This document shows positions 63,782-64,000 of a stretch of 64,000 nt of DNA, one piece after another. The notes below the pieces were generated by a model. That model was not told where the DNA came from. It was given only the letters and a program-made list of their open reading frames with translations, and did no database searches. The stretch's first letter is position 1. Each line of letters starts with the position of its first letter. Origin of the DNA: Solimonas variicoloris DSM 15731 (GTDB lineage: Bacteria; Pseudomonadota; Gammaproteobacteria; Nevskiales; Nevskiaceae); NCBI RefSeq assembly GCF_000382285.1, contig NZ_KB907927.1, forward strand, positions 186,001 to 250,000. Direction: 5' to 3'. Position numbers and translations under genes: made by a program.

Positions 63782-64000
63782 TCAGACCCGCCAGTAGCGC
63801 TGCATTTCCAGATAGGTGAACGACGCCGACCAGGTCAGCAGCACGAAACCGGTCAATGCCTCGCTGCCGAGCACCAGGCGCAGCGGCCCGCGCGGCGCGA
63901 GATCACCGTAGCCGACCGTCGTGTAGGTGGTCGTCGACAGGTACACGGCATCGAGCAGACGCACCGGCTCGGTGCCGCCGATCGTGCCGAGCGCCGGGAA
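63782..64000 (-). CDS. Potassium-channel-type (ion channel) protein, 5' end outside window
   Basis: The C-terminal 72 codons are visible: YLSTTTYTTVGYGDLAPRGPLRLV contains the K+ selectivity filter TVGYGD, followed by one transmembrane helix (LTGFVLLTWSASFTYLEM) and a very short tail. This is the end of a two-helix Ion_trans_2 protein. It converges with the nitroreductase gene, 20 bp apart. Confidence 0.85.
   Translation of the reverse strand, partial: FPALGTIGGTEPVRLLDAVYLSTTTYTTVGYGDLAPRGPLRLVLGSEALTGFVLLTWSASFTYLEMQRYWRV

Overview
The window is a GC-rich (roughly 70%) chromosomal segment of a Gram-negative proteobacterium. The envelope genes (TonB receptor, Wza-type lipoprotein, outer-membrane barrels), the FNR-type promoters, the paired Crp/Fnr regulators and the DUF6763-like protein point to Beta- or Gammaproteobacteria. 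I cannot place it more precisely from sequence alone. No rRNA, tRNA, CRISPR array, insertion sequence or prophage was seen.

Left part (1 to about 40 kb) is an exopolysaccharide (EPS) locus interleaved with a hybrid NRPS/PKS pathway. The EPS genes are a priming sugar-phosphate transferase, an EpsL-like barrel, an epimerase/GMC oxidoreductase pair, a membrane-Rossmann/GT26 fusion, a secreted GH5 hydrolase, and one translationally coupled run: Wza-like exporter, Wzz-like chain-length protein, tyrosine kinase, Wzy-like polymerase, acyltransferase, HAD/membrane fusion, two GT2 enzymes and Wzx flippase. The last gene of that run is an NRPS adenylation-carrier protein. On the opposite strand lie KS-AT-ACP-aminotransferase-C-A-PCP, C-A-PCP-TE and a phosphopantetheinyl transferase. 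A palindrome, GTTCG-N4-CGAAC, occurs before nearly every EPS and NRPS/PKS transcription unit, so both halves look like one regulon. The PKS-NRPS gene carries an apparent frameshift in its last carrier domain. Two overlapping Crp/Fnr-family regulator genes close the locus.

Right part (about 40 to 64 kb) reads as a low-oxygen or growth-arrest island: four universal-stress-type proteins or domains, ribosome hibernation factor, phosphofructokinase, two alcohol dehydrogenases, an RNase/AMP-phosphorylase fusion followed by PRPP synthetase, L,D-transpeptidase, alanine-zipper lipoprotein, two P-type ATPases, a flavodoxin-like protein, BON and zinc-ribbon proteins, and a nitroreductase. Thirteen FNR/ANR-type boxes (TTGAY-N4-RTCAA and one-off variants) precede these units and two at the far left. 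Most have a -10-like hexamer, often CATGCT, starting 21-22 bp after the box, the geometry of class II activation near -41.5. Their activator is not obviously encoded here, because neither local Crp/Fnr protein shows the N-terminal cysteine cluster of FNR.

Between 55.6 and 59 kb is a rhomboid protease, decayed nickel genes (truncated NikR, internally deleted NiCoT permease) and an intact TonB-dependent receptor. The window ends in the 3' part of a potassium-channel-type gene and begins inside a short-chain dehydrogenase gene.
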